DNA from: an uncultured Actinomycetes bacterium
GTDB taxonomy: Bacteria > Actinomycetota > Acidimicrobiia > Acidimicrobiales > RAAP-2
Direction of reading: 5' to 3'
DNA: 64,000 nucleotides
NCBI GenBank assembly: GCA_903860915.1
Contig: CAIOSJ010000018.1
Location: 1 to 64,000 of the forward strand
In this document: piece after piece, positions 48,434 through 58,382 of the stretch
Position numbering within the stretch: position 1 is the first letter of the stretch
How the letters are laid out: each line of letters starts with the position of its first letter
Program-made: the position numbers and the translations under genes
The notes under the pieces: generated by a model
Databases searched by the model: none
What the model was told of the DNA's origin: nothing
What the model saw: the letters and a program-made list of their open reading frames with translations, nothing else

Positions 48434-49662
48434 CGGGTCACCTTGGCGAGTACGTCCGAGACGTGTTGTTCCACCAGAGCTGCGATAGGCCGCGGGAGCG
48501 AGTCGGTCATTTCATTAAAGAATCCCTGCACCATCAGACGTTCGGCTTCGTCACGTACAACCCCACGCGACTCGAGGTACCAAATCTGCATTTCGTCGAG
48601 TGGTCCCACGCTCGACGCGTGCGCGCACACAACGTCGTGTTCGCGGATATCAAGGTTGGGTACCGTGTCGGCGTGCGCCTGCTCGGAGAGCAGCAAATTG
48701 ACATTGGTTTGGCGTGCGTCGGTACGCCCAGCGCCCTTTTCGATTTCAATGAGTCCGGTGTACACCGAGCGGGCCGTGTCGGCCACCGCGCCCTTGGACA
48801 TCAACAAGGAACGTGAGCGGCCAACTTTATGATTCTGGTGCGTGCGAAAGTCATGCACCTGATCGCCCGAACCAAGGAAAGTGGTGTGCAACTCGTTCGA
48901 TGCTCCAGTACCCAGAAACTCAGCGTCATTACGCGCGCGGTTGTAGTGGGACCCCAGCCCAACCACCGACTGACGCATACGAGCATCTCGGCTCAGTAAC
49001 GTGGTGGTGCGAGCGATGTGCCAGGCGGAGGTAGCTAAACGTTGATAGGTGGCCAAGGTCAATTCGGCGTTCTCGTTTACGACAAACTCGCCGACCGGTA
49101 CGACGAGCGCGTCTTCGCCGCCGAGGAGGAATTCAATAACTTGTAGTGAACCACCCCGAGCGACGTCAATACGGACGTTCAGAAATACCGAAGAGCTCGC
49201 GGCGTCGTGAACAATCACGATCGGACCATCGAGCACCACGTTGGCCCCGACCCGGATGGTCAGGGCGCAGGGAGCCATGGCTCCGCTGAGCAGGGAGAAG
49301 GCGTCGTCAGCGTATCGTTCAGCAAAAGTGACGTCACCGCAGGCCTCACCAGTTGGCTCCGCACTAATCGCGACCCCGGGGTGTGATCCCGTCACTTCAC
49401 GCAACTCACCATCGTGAGTGCGAATCACAATGCACGCTACCGCGAGGGTACTAGCGATATCTTCCGGTAGATCTCTCGTGGGGGACGACTCACCGAGTGT
49501 GTACTGCTCCAGAGAAAAATCCTGCAGTGGAGCGTAACGCCAGACTTCATCCCTGGTCGTAGGCAATTGAACGGACTCGAAGAGCTCGAGCAACTGGCGA
49601 CGACGTTGCGATGAGGAATCTGTTCCGAGGCGGTCGGTGGCGGCGTCGAGGAAGGTGGTCAT
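48430..49662 (-). CDS. sufD: Fe-S cluster assembly protein SufD
   Basis: SufBD-family core: DVVCAHASSVGPLDEMQIWYLESRGVVRDEAERLMVQGFFNEM. Confidence 0.93.
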   Translation of the reverse strand: MTTFLDAATDRLGTDSSSQRRRQLLELFESVQLPTTRDEVWRYAPLQDFSLEQYTLGESSPTRDLPEDIASTLAVACIVIRTHDGELREVTGSHPGVAISAEPTGEACGDVTFAERYADDAFSLLSGAMAPCALTIRVGANVVLDGPIVIVHDAASSSVFLNVRIDVARGGSLQVIEFLLGGEDALVVPVGEFVVNENAELTLATYQRLATSAWHIARTTTLLSRDARMRQSVVGLGSHYNRARNDAEFLGTGASNELHTTFLGSGDQVHDFRTHQNHKVGRSRSLLMSKGAVADTARSVYTGLIEIEKGAGRTDARQTNVNLLLSEQAHADTVPNLDIREHDVVCAHASSVGPLDEMQIWYLESRGVVRDEAERLMVQGFFNEMTDSLPRPIAALVEQHVSDVLAKVTR

Positions 49663-49698
49663 AGGAGGTATGTAGTAACTGGTTAAGTCTAAGGGCGA

Positions 49699-49729
49699 TT
49701 GACACGAGACCGAGCGAGCCGGTTATAGG
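49699..49729 (+). promoter_or_regulatory. Candidate sigma70-type promoter upstream of enoyl-CoA hydratase gene
   Basis: TTGACA at 49699-49704; TTATAG/TATAGG around 49723-49729, about 18 nt spacing; CDS start at 49759. Confidence 0.45.
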
Positions 49730-49758
49730 CTCTCCAGCAATCGACCAAAAGGAATTTC

Positions 49759-50592
49759 ATGAGTTTTCAGTCCGACGTTCTCAGCCTCGAAGTTGCCAAC
49801 AATATTGCGATTTTGCACCTCGACCGCCCCGAGGCTCGTAACGCGATGGGCAAAGCCCTCTGGGAGGGACTCACGGCGGTTGCCGAGGAAATCAACTCGC
49901 GAGACGACATCCGCGTCGTCGTTCTCGCCGCGCGGGGACCACACTTCACCGTCGGGCTTGACCTCAAAGAGGTGGGCGCATCACTCGGGCAGGGACTCGG
50001 CGGAAGGGGTGGATCTCAAGCGGTCTCCAACGCCCGCACCTACCAGGCCATTCGTGACCTCCAAAATTCAGTGACGGCCATTGCTCATATTCGCGTACCG
50101 GTGATTGCCGCCGTTCACGGCTACTGCATTGGTGGTGGCGTCGACCTCATCTGCGCCTGTGACATTCGCCTCGCATCCAGCGACACTATTTTTTCTATTC
50201 GAGAAGCCAAGATTGCTATCGTGGCCGATCTCGGGACGCTGCAGCGGCTCCCCCACATCGTGGGCGCCGGCCACGTCGCCGAATTGGCCTACACCGGCAA
50301 GGACTTCACCACCGATCGTGCGGAGCGTATCGGCCTGATCAATGAGGCCGTCGAGGGTGGTGCCGATGGCGTTCTTGCCGCGGCCCTCACGATGGCAGGT
50401 GAAATTGCCGCTAACCCGCCCCTCGCGGTGCAGGGTACCAAGGCCGTGCTCGCAGCGAATGATGGCAGAACGGTGGAAGAGGGTTTGGACTACGTCGCGT
50501 GGTGGAATACGGCCTTCTTGCAAACGAATGATCTCACCGAAGCAATGACCGCCTTCATGGAGCGTCGTCCGGGTAATTTTTCGGGTAGCTAA
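49759..50592 (+). CDS. Enoyl-CoA hydratase/isomerase (crotonase) family protein
   Basis: LHLDRPEARNAMGKALWEGL; VVLAARGPHFTVGLDLKE; VHGYCIGGGVDLICACDIRLAS. Confidence 0.93.
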   Translation: MSFQSDVLSLEVANNIAILHLDRPEARNAMGKALWEGLTAVAEEINSRDDIRVVVLAARGPHFTVGLDLKEVGASLGQGLGGRGGSQAVSNARTYQAIRDLQNSVTAIAHIRVPVIAAVHGYCIGGGVDLICACDIRLASSDTIFSIREAKIAIVADLGTLQRLPHIVGAGHVAELAYTGKDFTTDRAERIGLINEAVEGGADGVLAAALTMAGEIAANPPLAVQGTKAVLAANDGRTVEEGLDYVAWWNTAFLQTNDLTEAMTAFMERRPGNFSGS

Positions 50593-50933
50593 CGCTTCCA
50601 GAATTTCCAACCGCGGCGCTGGCGCTGCGCGGCTAGTTCCTCAAGATCTCGACGACGTTGATCGAAGAATTCCGGAGCCACCGCATTCACGATTTCAGCC
50701 GCCGAATTCAACACGTCTTGTCGGGCCTCGAGCGATGGCCCCGGCGCTTCACCCACTGGTGGTTCCACCAAGGTGCCGTGGGACCAGCCCACGTCGGCGA
50801 ATCGTCGTTCGTAGGTAACACAATCGCTGGGGCAGTTCCATGGTTGGTCCGGGGCATTTCCCAAAACACAGAAGCGAGCCACCTCGCCAGATTCGTAGGT
50901 TCTACTTTGAAAGTGCTTGCACTCTTGTCGCAT
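50589..50933 (-). CDS. Uncharacterised small protein with conserved-looking Cys set
   Basis: MRQECKHFQSRTYESGEVARFCVLGNAPDQPWNCPSDCVTYERRFADVGW; stop overlaps the crotonase stop. Confidence 0.7.
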   Translation of the reverse strand: MRQECKHFQSRTYESGEVARFCVLGNAPDQPWNCPSDCVTYERRFADVGWSHGTLVEPPVGEAPGPSLEARQDVLNSAAEIVNAVAPEFFDQRRRDLEELAAQRQRRGWKFWKR

Positions 50934-50981
50934 TGCCATTACATCATCGTGCCACGTCGGCACCGTGGCTACCATTCAGCC

Positions 50982-51608
50982 ATGGTCACTCCAACTTTTT
51001 CTCTTGACTCTCGACCCCTAACAAAGCGCAACCTCAATGAAATTGCGGTAGTTGCCAGTCGAGCGTTCTACACCGATCCATTCTTCGTCTTTCTCTCGAA
51101 CCGAGCCATGACTCGTAGTCGGGGTCTCACGCTCTTTTTCCGCGCCAACATCCGGCACTGGAGCACGGGGAGAATTGTCACAGTTCGCGACGATACCGAT
51201 CGAGTGGTCGGAGCGGCGGCGTGGCTGCCCACCGGCGCCTATCCACAATCCGTGACGACACAGCTAGCCCAGACGCCGGGAGTGCTTCGAGCGCTCTACA
51301 GAAATCCAGCGGCTCTCCGCAAAGGCTTTGGCTACCTCACCGCCATTGCAAAAAATCACATTCGCGATCCTCACTGGTATTTGTTTCTTCTCGTCACGGA
51401 TCCCGAACTACAGCGCCGAGGTATCGGGGCAATGCTGATGAATGAAGCCCTCGAACAGATAGACCGCGAGGGAGTGTCGTCCTACCTAGAAACCCAGAAG
51501 GAAGACAACATCGCCTACTACCGCCGCTTCGGTTACGAGTTGGTGCAGACACTGTCACCCGTCGATGGTGGACCACCGCTCTACGCGATGCGCCGACCTA
51601 GTCACTAA
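50982..51608 (+). CDS. GNAT family N-acetyltransferase
   Basis: LFLLVTDPELQRRGIGAMLMNEALEQIDREGVSSYLETQKEDNIAYYRRFGYELV; ATG at 50982. Confidence 0.9.
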   Translation: MVTPTFSLDSRPLTKRNLNEIAVVASRAFYTDPFFVFLSNRAMTRSRGLTLFFRANIRHWSTGRIVTVRDDTDRVVGAAAWLPTGAYPQSVTTQLAQTPGVLRALYRNPAALRKGFGYLTAIAKNHIRDPHWYLFLLVTDPELQRRGIGAMLMNEALEQIDREGVSSYLETQKEDNIAYYRRFGYELVQTLSPVDGGPPLYAMRRPSH

Positions 51609-53005
51609 CCGATTGAACCTTCCATCTGCAGTTCAATCAGTCGGCTCCACTCAACGGCGTACTCCATGGGCAAGGTTCTGGTCACTGGTTCAATGAAGCC
51701 ATTAACGATCATGCCCATGGCCTGGGCTTCCGTGAGCCCCCGGCTCATGAGGTAGAAGAGCTGGTCGTCTCCGATTCGAGACACGGTCGCCTCGTGGCCA
51801 ATCGACGCGTCACGCTCACCTACTTCCATGTAGGGCTTGGTCTCAGAAATCGACATCTCGTCCAAAATCAGTGCATCGCAACGCACGAAAGATTTGGCCC
51901 CCCGAGCGCCCTCTTCAACTTTGACGAGCCCACGGTAGGTGGTCTGGCCACCATCCTTCGAGATGGACTTCGAAATAATCGTCGAAGTAGTTTCGGGGGC
52001 GCAGTGGACCATCTTGGCACCAGCATCCTGGACTTGACCCGGACCGGCGTAGGCCACGGAGAGTACTTCTCCCGACGCCTTCGGACCCATGAGATAGACC
52101 GACGGGTACTTCATGGTCAGTCGCGAACCAATATTTCCGTCAATCCACTCGACGTGGGCTTCCGCTTCTGCGCGCGCTCGCTTGGTCACTAGGTTGTACA
52201 CGTTGTTCGACCAGTTCTGAATTGTGGTGTAGGTGATACGCGAGCCCGGCAGGGCGACGAGTTCCACGACTGCTGAGTGCAGCGAGTCCGTCGAATACAC
52301 CGGCGCGGAGCAGCCCTCGACGTAGTGAACCTGCGAACCCTCGTCGGCGATGATAAGAGTTCGTTCGAACTGACCCATATTCTCAGTGTTGATTCGAAAG
52401 TAAGCCTGCAATGGTTGGTCCACGTTCACACCCGGTGGAACGTAAATGAAGGATCCACCCGACCACACCGCGGAGTTAAGGGCCGCGAACTTGTTGTCAT
52501 TCGGCGGAATAACCGTACCGAAATATTTACGCACGAGATCTGGGTATTCACGAACGGCGGTGTCCATGTCACAAAACAGAACACCGAGACTCTCGAGGTC
52601 CTCACGGTTACGGTGGAAGACGACTTCAGATTCGTACTGAGCGGTGACTCCGGCGAGATACTTCCTCTCGGCTTCGGGAATACCGAGTCGTTCGTAGGTG
52701 TTTTTGATCGCGTCCGGCAGATCCTCCCAGCGATCTACTTGATTTTCGGTTGGCTTGATGTAGTAGTAGATGTCGTTGAAGTCAAGGTCGGGCATGCGCT
52801 CAGCGAACCAGGGCAGCATCGGCTTCTTTTCAAAACGCTTGAGGGCGTTCAAACGGAAGTCTCTCATCCACTGAGGCTCACTCTTGATGTCGCTCATCTC
52901 ACGAACGATGGCCTCGTTTATGCCCTTTTTTGGCTTAAAAACGGGCGCCATGTCGTCGCTCCACCCGAGTTGGTAGCGACTGAAATCCAAGTTATCTAAG
53001 GCCAC
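51605..53005 (-). CDS. sufB: Fe-S cluster assembly protein SufB
   Basis: SGGSFIYVPPGVNVDQPLQAYFRINTENMGQFERTLIIADEGSQVHYVEGCSAP; IGHEATVSRIGDDQLFYLMSRGLTEAQAMGMIVNGFIEP. Confidence 0.96.
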   Translation of the reverse strand: MALDNLDFSRYQLGWSDDMAPVFKPKKGINEAIVREMSDIKSEPQWMRDFRLNALKRFEKKPMLPWFAERMPDLDFNDIYYYIKPTENQVDRWEDLPDAIKNTYERLGIPEAERKYLAGVTAQYESEVVFHRNREDLESLGVLFCDMDTAVREYPDLVRKYFGTVIPPNDNKFAALNSAVWSGGSFIYVPPGVNVDQPLQAYFRINTENMGQFERTLIIADEGSQVHYVEGCSAPVYSTDSLHSAVVELVALPGSRITYTTIQNWSNNVYNLVTKRARAEAEAHVEWIDGNIGSRLTMKYPSVYLMGPKASGEVLSVAYAGPGQVQDAGAKMVHCAPETTSTIISKSISKDGGQTTYRGLVKVEEGARGAKSFVRCDALILDEMSISETKPYMEVGERDASIGHEATVSRIGDDQLFYLMSRGLTEAQAMGMIVNGFIEPVTRTLPMEYAVEWSRLIELQMEGSIG

Positions 53006-53089
53006 GGCGTCTCCTTGAAGAGTTATTCCTATTTAGATAGTACTAACTCGCGACGGTCGCGTGTCGTTAAAAACTGGCAGAGTATCTAC

Positions 53090-55252
53090 ATGTCGAATGC
53101 ACCCCACGCCCCTCAGCGGTCACACCCCATTACCCGCCACGGCGAGACACGCATAGATCCCTACTACTGGCTCATGGACCGCGAGAGCGAAGAGGTCCTC
53201 AGCCACTTACGCGCCGAGAACGAGTTCGTCGAGTCTGAACTGGGCCACCTCAACACCCTGCAGGACGAAATTTACAATGACATGAAGAGTCGTATCGAAG
53301 AAACCGACACCTCGGTGCCCGTGCGGCGATCTGACTGGTGGCACTTTGGACGTACTCGAGAAGGCGCAAGTTACGGAATTGTGTGCCGAGCACCCGTCCA
53401 GGGTGATGGCGCCGTAACTCCCGTCGTAGATCCACTCACGAAGCTGCCCGGCGAACAGGTAGTGCTCGACGAAAATGAGGAGATCGGTGACCACGATTTT
53501 CTTTCCGTGGGCGTCTTATCCATCAGCCCCGACGACGCCTGGGTTGCCGTTGGCGTTGATTTCGAAGGTAACGAACGGCACACGGTTACCATCCGTCCAT
53601 TGAATGACCAAACACCACTCGACGACGAGTTGCTCGACGTCTATTACAGCTGCGCCTGGGCTTCGGACAGTCGGCATTTTTTCTACACGCGCGTCGACGA
53701 CGCCATGCGTCCCTGGCAGGTCTGGCGCCACGAAATCAATACCAGTGGATTACTCGATGTTCTCGTCTTTGAAGAAAGCGATGCTCAGTATTCGGTGGGC
53801 GTAGAGCGAAGTCGAGATGGAGCCGTCATTCTCATCTCCACGTCGTCGTCCACAACCAGCGAAATTCATTTCCTCCCCGCCGACAACCCCACGACCTTGC
53901 CAGTCCTTGTCGAAGCACGACGCCTCGGAATTGAATACGGACTCGAGCACTACAGCGCTGCGGATGGTTCCAACTGGTGGCTCAAGGTTACGAACGAAAA
54001 TGCCACCGATTTTCGCCTCTGCGCCCGACCAAGCGGTGGAGGTGAGTGGCGAGAACTGGTCGCCGAACGCCCCGGAAATCGACTCGATGGGGTCGACGCC
54101 TTCGCTACTTTTCTCGCCCTCAGCGAGCGTGTCGACGGTTGCGCTGCGGTCAGAATCATTCCCCTGCCACGGGGCCTGCACGAGTCAGACTCCTCACTTC
54201 TTGAGGGCTCCTACGTGATCAAGGCCGACGTCGATCCCTCCACCGTCGTGCTGGGTGCGAATGCAGTTTACGACACCACCCGGCTTCGAATTTCTCTGAC
54301 GTCGATGATCACTCCCAGCACCGTGGCCGACGTCAACGTCACTACTGGCGACCTCACGATTTTGAAGCAGCAGATTGTCCGGGGTGGCTACAACGCGGAA
54401 AACTACGTGACCGGACGACTCTGGGTGGGCGCCAGTGACGGGCAGCAAATCCCCGTGACCCTGGTAGGACGGCGTGGCCTCATCAACGTTTCCGACGACG
54501 GCACCTTGCACCCCCAGGCTCCAACGCCCTTCCTGCTCTACGGCTACGGCAGCTACGAGGCTTCGATGGATCCGTATTTTTCGTCACTGCGCCTCTCGCT
54601 CTTGGACCGAGGAGTGATCTTTGCCATTGCCCATATTCGAGGCGGTGGCGAAATGGGACGGTCCTGGTACGAAATGGGCAAGCTCGCCCAGAAACCCACC
54701 ACCTTCTCCGACTTTGTCGCCGTCGGACGATCACTCGTGGCCCAGGGTTGGACGACCTCGGATCAATTCGCCGCGCGTGGCGGATCCGCCGGTGGGTTAC
54801 TCATGGGAGCCGTGATGAACCTCGACCCAGAACTCTTCACCTGCGTCGTCGCCGAAGTCCCCTTCGTGGACGCGCTCACCACCATGTTGGATGCCTCACT
54901 CCCGCTCACCATCGGTGAGTGGGAAGAGTGGGGTAACCCGGACGCCAGTCCACAGGCCTACCGAACCATGCGCAGTTACTCGCCCTACGACAACATTCGA
55001 AAGCTGAACCCCGACGGATCAGCGTGTCGTTACCCCCACGTCTTTGCTACGGGTGGTCTGAATGACAGTCGGGTCGGATTCTGGGAACCAGCTAAGTGGG
55101 TGCTCGCACTGCGCGACGCCAACGCCGAGAACATTGCCTATCTCAAAACTGAAATGGGTGCGGGTCACGGAGGCCCCTCCGGCCGCTACGACTCTTGGAA
55201 GGACGAGGCCCAAGTCCTCGCCTTCGTGGTGGACGAAATTACGACGCGCTAG
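53090..55252 (+). CDS. S9 family prolyl oligopeptidase / oligopeptidase B
   Basis: DPYYWLMDRESEEVLSHLRAEN; YGSYEASMDPYFSSLRLSLLDRGVIFAIAHIRGGGEMGR; ARGGSAGGLLMGAV. Confidence 0.93.
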   Translation: MSNAPHAPQRSHPITRHGETRIDPYYWLMDRESEEVLSHLRAENEFVESELGHLNTLQDEIYNDMKSRIEETDTSVPVRRSDWWHFGRTREGASYGIVCRAPVQGDGAVTPVVDPLTKLPGEQVVLDENEEIGDHDFLSVGVLSISPDDAWVAVGVDFEGNERHTVTIRPLNDQTPLDDELLDVYYSCAWASDSRHFFYTRVDDAMRPWQVWRHEINTSGLLDVLVFEESDAQYSVGVERSRDGAVILISTSSSTTSEIHFLPADNPTTLPVLVEARRLGIEYGLEHYSAADGSNWWLKVTNENATDFRLCARPSGGGEWRELVAERPGNRLDGVDAFATFLALSERVDGCAAVRIIPLPRGLHESDSSLLEGSYVIKADVDPSTVVLGANAVYDTTRLRISLTSMITPSTVADVNVTTGDLTILKQQIVRGGYNAENYVTGRLWVGASDGQQIPVTLVGRRGLINVSDDGTLHPQAPTPFLLYGYGSYEASMDPYFSSLRLSLLDRGVIFAIAHIRGGGEMGRSWYEMGKLAQKPTTFSDFVAVGRSLVAQGWTTSDQFAARGGSAGGLLMGAVMNLDPELFTCVVAEVPFVDALTTMLDASLPLTIGEWEEWGNPDASPQAYRTMRSYSPYDNIRKLNPDGSACRYPHVFATGGLNDSRVGFWEPAKWVLALRDANAENIAYLKTEMGAGHGGPSGRYDSWKDEAQVLAFVVDEITTR

Positions 55253-56060
55253 GCGTCGGCACGAAGCGAAGTGTCAGGGGCGTCGTGAGGGGGACGGGGA
55301 AAACTACCGGATGGGACTGAATGCTCACTGCGGCGTTCCCCGGTGATCCCAGTTGCACGGTCGACTCCCCCGTCAAATTCAAGGTGTAGGGGTGACCAGC
55401 CGTAACGGCCCCTTGGTATTCGAGGGTGTGGAGCGGACCCATAGTGATGACGGTCCACGTGGATCCAGCCGAGGTCGTCACCGTGACCGCGTAGTGACGT
55501 CGCACAAGGTCGTAGGTCGCGGTTGATCCCGCCGCATTGCGCATCGTCAAGGCTGCGGGCCAGCCGACCGTGGTGGGGGTTCTCGCTGAGGTCGTGGTCG
55601 CCGATTTAACGTGCGCTGAATCGTGCTGCAGCATCGCACCAATGACAATGAGAACTATGAGGGTGAGGGCTACAAGAGCGAGGACTCGGCCATTTCCCGG
55701 CTCCAAGTGACCACGGCGTGACGAGCGCTCCAACGCCCACTGGGCGTTGTGACGAGCACGGGCTGGTTCGAGAGCTTCGATATCGCTGATGGTGTTTTCG
55801 GAGAAGACGTAATCGCGGTCAGGATCGAGCCGAGGCCGAGCCGGGGCGGTGTGTTCCGTTGTCACTCGCTCATTGGCCCCCAGAAGTCGAATCCCGGTAC
55901 TTACCTCGTAGGGAGCCACGGGCGGCGACGATCGCGAGACGTTATTTCTACTGATCGCGCGGATGTCATCATTACGGATTTTCCGCCAGCGCAAACCGGC
56001 AACCGCAATTCCGCCGAAGACCAAAAAGGCCACCACCAGTCGCACCAGGTTCGCTATCAC
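55239..56060 (-). CDS. Hypothetical membrane protein with two TM segments; C-terminal region loosely resembles the RodZ C-terminal (DUF4115-type) domain
   Basis: TM segments LVRLVVAFLVFGGIAVAGL and VLALVALTLIVLIVIGAML; C-terminal STWTVITMGPLHTLEYQGAVTAGHPYTLNLTGESTVQLGSPGNAAVSI. Confidence 0.7.
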   Translation of the reverse strand: MIANLVRLVVAFLVFGGIAVAGLRWRKIRNDDIRAISRNNVSRSSPPVAPYEVSTGIRLLGANERVTTEHTAPARPRLDPDRDYVFSENTISDIEALEPARARHNAQWALERSSRRGHLEPGNGRVLALVALTLIVLIVIGAMLQHDSAHVKSATTTSARTPTTVGWPAALTMRNAAGSTATYDLVRRHYAVTVTTSAGSTWTVITMGPLHTLEYQGAVTAGHPYTLNLTGESTVQLGSPGNAAVSIQSHPVVFPVPLTTPLTLRFVPTPSAS

Positions 56061-56087
56061 AACTGTGAGCGTACTGAATTGCTTCGC

Positions 56088-56564
56088 CTAGGAGACGAAT
56101 TGACCAAAGCCCCCGCGAAAATAGAGCAGCGGGACGCCTGGTCGAACTTCGAATTTCTGGGGAGCCACGATGGCAATGTCGTGGTCGCCGTAGCTGGCCA
56201 GATCTAAAATCGTCCCCTCGATGGAAGCCAGAGTGCCCTCCAGAAGAGGTGCGCCATTACTACCATTTCGCCAGGAAATACCGGCGAATTTATCCGAAGC
56301 GGAGGTGGCGAAGCCCCGCGCGAGCGACTCCTGATCACTGGCCAGAATATTGATGGCCAGGTCCCCGATGTCACGAATGCGTGGCCACGAGGAACTCTGC
56401 GACCTAGCGGCGAAGCTCACGAGCAGGGGCTCGAGTGAGAGCGAACTGAAGGTTTGACAGGTGAAGCCCTGCGGCCCATCCTCGCCCATCGCGGTCACCA
56501 CTACGACGCCAGTCGCAAAGTGCCCAACGGCCTCCGTGAAGTGGCTGATCTCTAGTGAAGTCAT
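56088..56564 (-). CDS. Flavin reductase family protein
   Basis: FATGVVVVTAMGEDGPQGFTCQTFSSLSLEPLLVSFA. Confidence 0.92.
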   Translation of the reverse strand: MTSLEISHFTEAVGHFATGVVVVTAMGEDGPQGFTCQTFSSLSLEPLLVSFAARSQSSSWPRIRDIGDLAINILASDQESLARGFATSASDKFAGISWRNGSNGAPLLEGTLASIEGTILDLASYGDHDIAIVAPQKFEVRPGVPLLYFRGGFGQFVS

Positions 56565-56603
56565 ACGCTGACAATACTGGCGGTGAGTGAGTAGCGTTTG
56601 CTC

Positions 56604-57473
56604 ATGAGCTCAGCCCAGTTTTCTCACAACGACGTCACACTTCACTACCAACTCAGTGGCCCCGAGGATGGCCCCCTCGCCGTCTGCCTCCACGGCTTCC
56701 CCGACTCCACTCAGACCTTTCGGCACCTGGCGCCCGCCCTGGTTCAACAGGGCTACCGCGTCGCGGTCCCGTCCATGCGTGGATATTTTCCATCCAGCAC
56801 GTCATCGCTCGGCGACTACTCCATCGCCGCTCTCGCGAGTGACGCAATCGCTCTGCACGAACACCTCGGTGGCGACGAACGGGCAGTACTCATTGGTCAC
56901 GACTGGGGCGCGGCTGCGACCTACCCCGCCCTCTCGGCCGCGCCCGAACGCTGGCGTCGAGGAGTCGCCATGACAGTTCCACCCCTCATGGTGATGGCCA
57001 CTGCCTTTAGGACGTACTCACAACTAAAATTGAGTTGGTACATGTTCTTTTTCCAGCAGAGCACGGCCGCTGACGTGGTGGCCGCTGACTCCTACTCCTT
57101 CATCGACGACCTGTGGCGTGACTGGTCGCCAAATTTCGACTTCGGCCCCGAAACCTCGGCCGTACGCGAGGCACTCTGCGACCCCGAACACCTCAACGCG
57201 GCTTTGGGCTACTACCGAGCCATGACCTCCTTCACCTTGCTCAATCCCGACCTTCAGTGGATTCAAAATCACGTCATCAGCACCCCGCCAATGCCGGTGC
57301 TCTATCTGCACGCCGAGAACGATGGTTGCATTTCCCAGGCCAGCGCCAGCGACCCGCTGCCCTACCTGGGGGCGGGATCTCGCTATGAAGTCATCAAGGA
57401 CGCTGGACACTTCTTGCACCTCGAGCGTCCCGACGCGGTGAACAAGCTCATCATCGATTTTCTAGCGAGCTGA
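56604..57473 (+). CDS. Alpha/beta hydrolase (epoxide hydrolase-like)
   Basis: AVCLHGFPDSTQTFRHLAPALV; LIGHDWGAAATYPAL; DAGHFLHLERPDAVN. Confidence 0.92.
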   Translation: MSSAQFSHNDVTLHYQLSGPEDGPLAVCLHGFPDSTQTFRHLAPALVQQGYRVAVPSMRGYFPSSTSSLGDYSIAALASDAIALHEHLGGDERAVLIGHDWGAAATYPALSAAPERWRRGVAMTVPPLMVMATAFRTYSQLKLSWYMFFFQQSTAADVVAADSYSFIDDLWRDWSPNFDFGPETSAVREALCDPEHLNAALGYYRAMTSFTLLNPDLQWIQNHVISTPPMPVLYLHAENDGCISQASASDPLPYLGAGSRYEVIKDAGHFLHLERPDAVNKLIIDFLAS

Positions 57474-58382
57474 GTCTCCCGCGAGGCAAAATTTATTAGC
57501 CCTTCGCTCAATGAGACCGTCACTAACGAGGGAATCAATAATCTCCTTCATCCGATCGGCGTCGTCGAGATTCATACTCCCCTCCAGAACTCGTCGAGTC
57601 GTCGGACCACTTTCGAGCCGCCGTAGTACTCGACCTCGCGCTTGTCGATTGGAACCAGCAAAGGTTTTCTGTGGTCTCGATACTGCCGCCGATCGTAGGG
57701 ACGGATCGGGACCGCCCTCGAGCCGCCAGCGGCACTGGTCGCGAAGGGGACATTGGCTGCAGCGTGGGGTGGCCGTGCAGTACTGGGCACCTAGGTCGAG
57801 CATCGCCTGATTCCAGCGCGCTGATTTACTAGGGGGCACTAGATCATGGGCGAGTTCCTGAGCTTCGCTAGCGCGGAGTGGTCGATTGGCAATAACTCTG
57901 GCGAAGACCCGACCAACATTAGTGTCAACCACTCCGACGGGAGCGCCGAAGGCGAAGGATGCTACGGCGTGAGCCGTATAGGGACCCACCCCGGGGAGTG
58001 CGCGCAGGTCATCCACCGAGCTCGGAACTTCGCCCTCGTACTGGTTTACCATCACGCGAGTCGCCGCCTGCAAAGCGAGGGCCCGTCGCGGAAAACCCAG
58101 TCCACTCCACTGGCGAAGGACGTCGGCCGTCGACGCCTCGGCGCAACTGCGGGGTGTGGGGAAAACGTCTAAGAAGCGGGTCCAGGGCTCCACAACTCGG
58201 GCCACCGAGGTCTGCTGGAGCATTACTTCACTGACGTAAATTGCCCACGCTGAGCTTCCCGACCAGGGCAGACTTCGGTCTAACCTCCGACTGAGCGAGA
58301 GAACGCGACGCCGAAAAGCGTCTCGTTCATCAGCCCCAAACGTCGTCGGCGTAGGGGCGGCGGCGGACGGGAGCGAATTCAC
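57462..58382 (-). CDS. mutY: A/G-specific adenine glycosylase MutY
   Basis: AWAIYVSEVMLQQTSVARV; LPGVGPYTAHAVASFAFGAPVGVVDTNVGRV; C-x6-C-x2-C-x5-C cluster CTATPRCSQCPLRDQC. Start uncertain; GTG at 58382 proposed. Confidence 0.88.
   Translation of the reverse strand: MNSLPSAAAPTPTTFGADERDAFRRRVLSLSRRLDRSLPWSGSSAWAIYVSEVMLQQTSVARVVEPWTRFLDVFPTPRSCAEASTADVLRQWSGLGFPRRALALQAATRVMVNQYEGEVPSSVDDLRALPGVGPYTAHAVASFAFGAPVGVVDTNVGRVFARVIANRPLRASEAQELAHDLVPPSKSARWNQAMLDLGAQYCTATPRCSQCPLRDQCRWRLEGGPDPSLRSAAVSRPQKTFAGSNRQARGRVLRRLESGPTTRRVLEGSMNLDDADRMKEIIDSLVSDGLIERRANKFCLAGDSAR

Noticed and set aside
52277-52999. 240-aa plus ORF
   Set aside because: Antisense to sufB.
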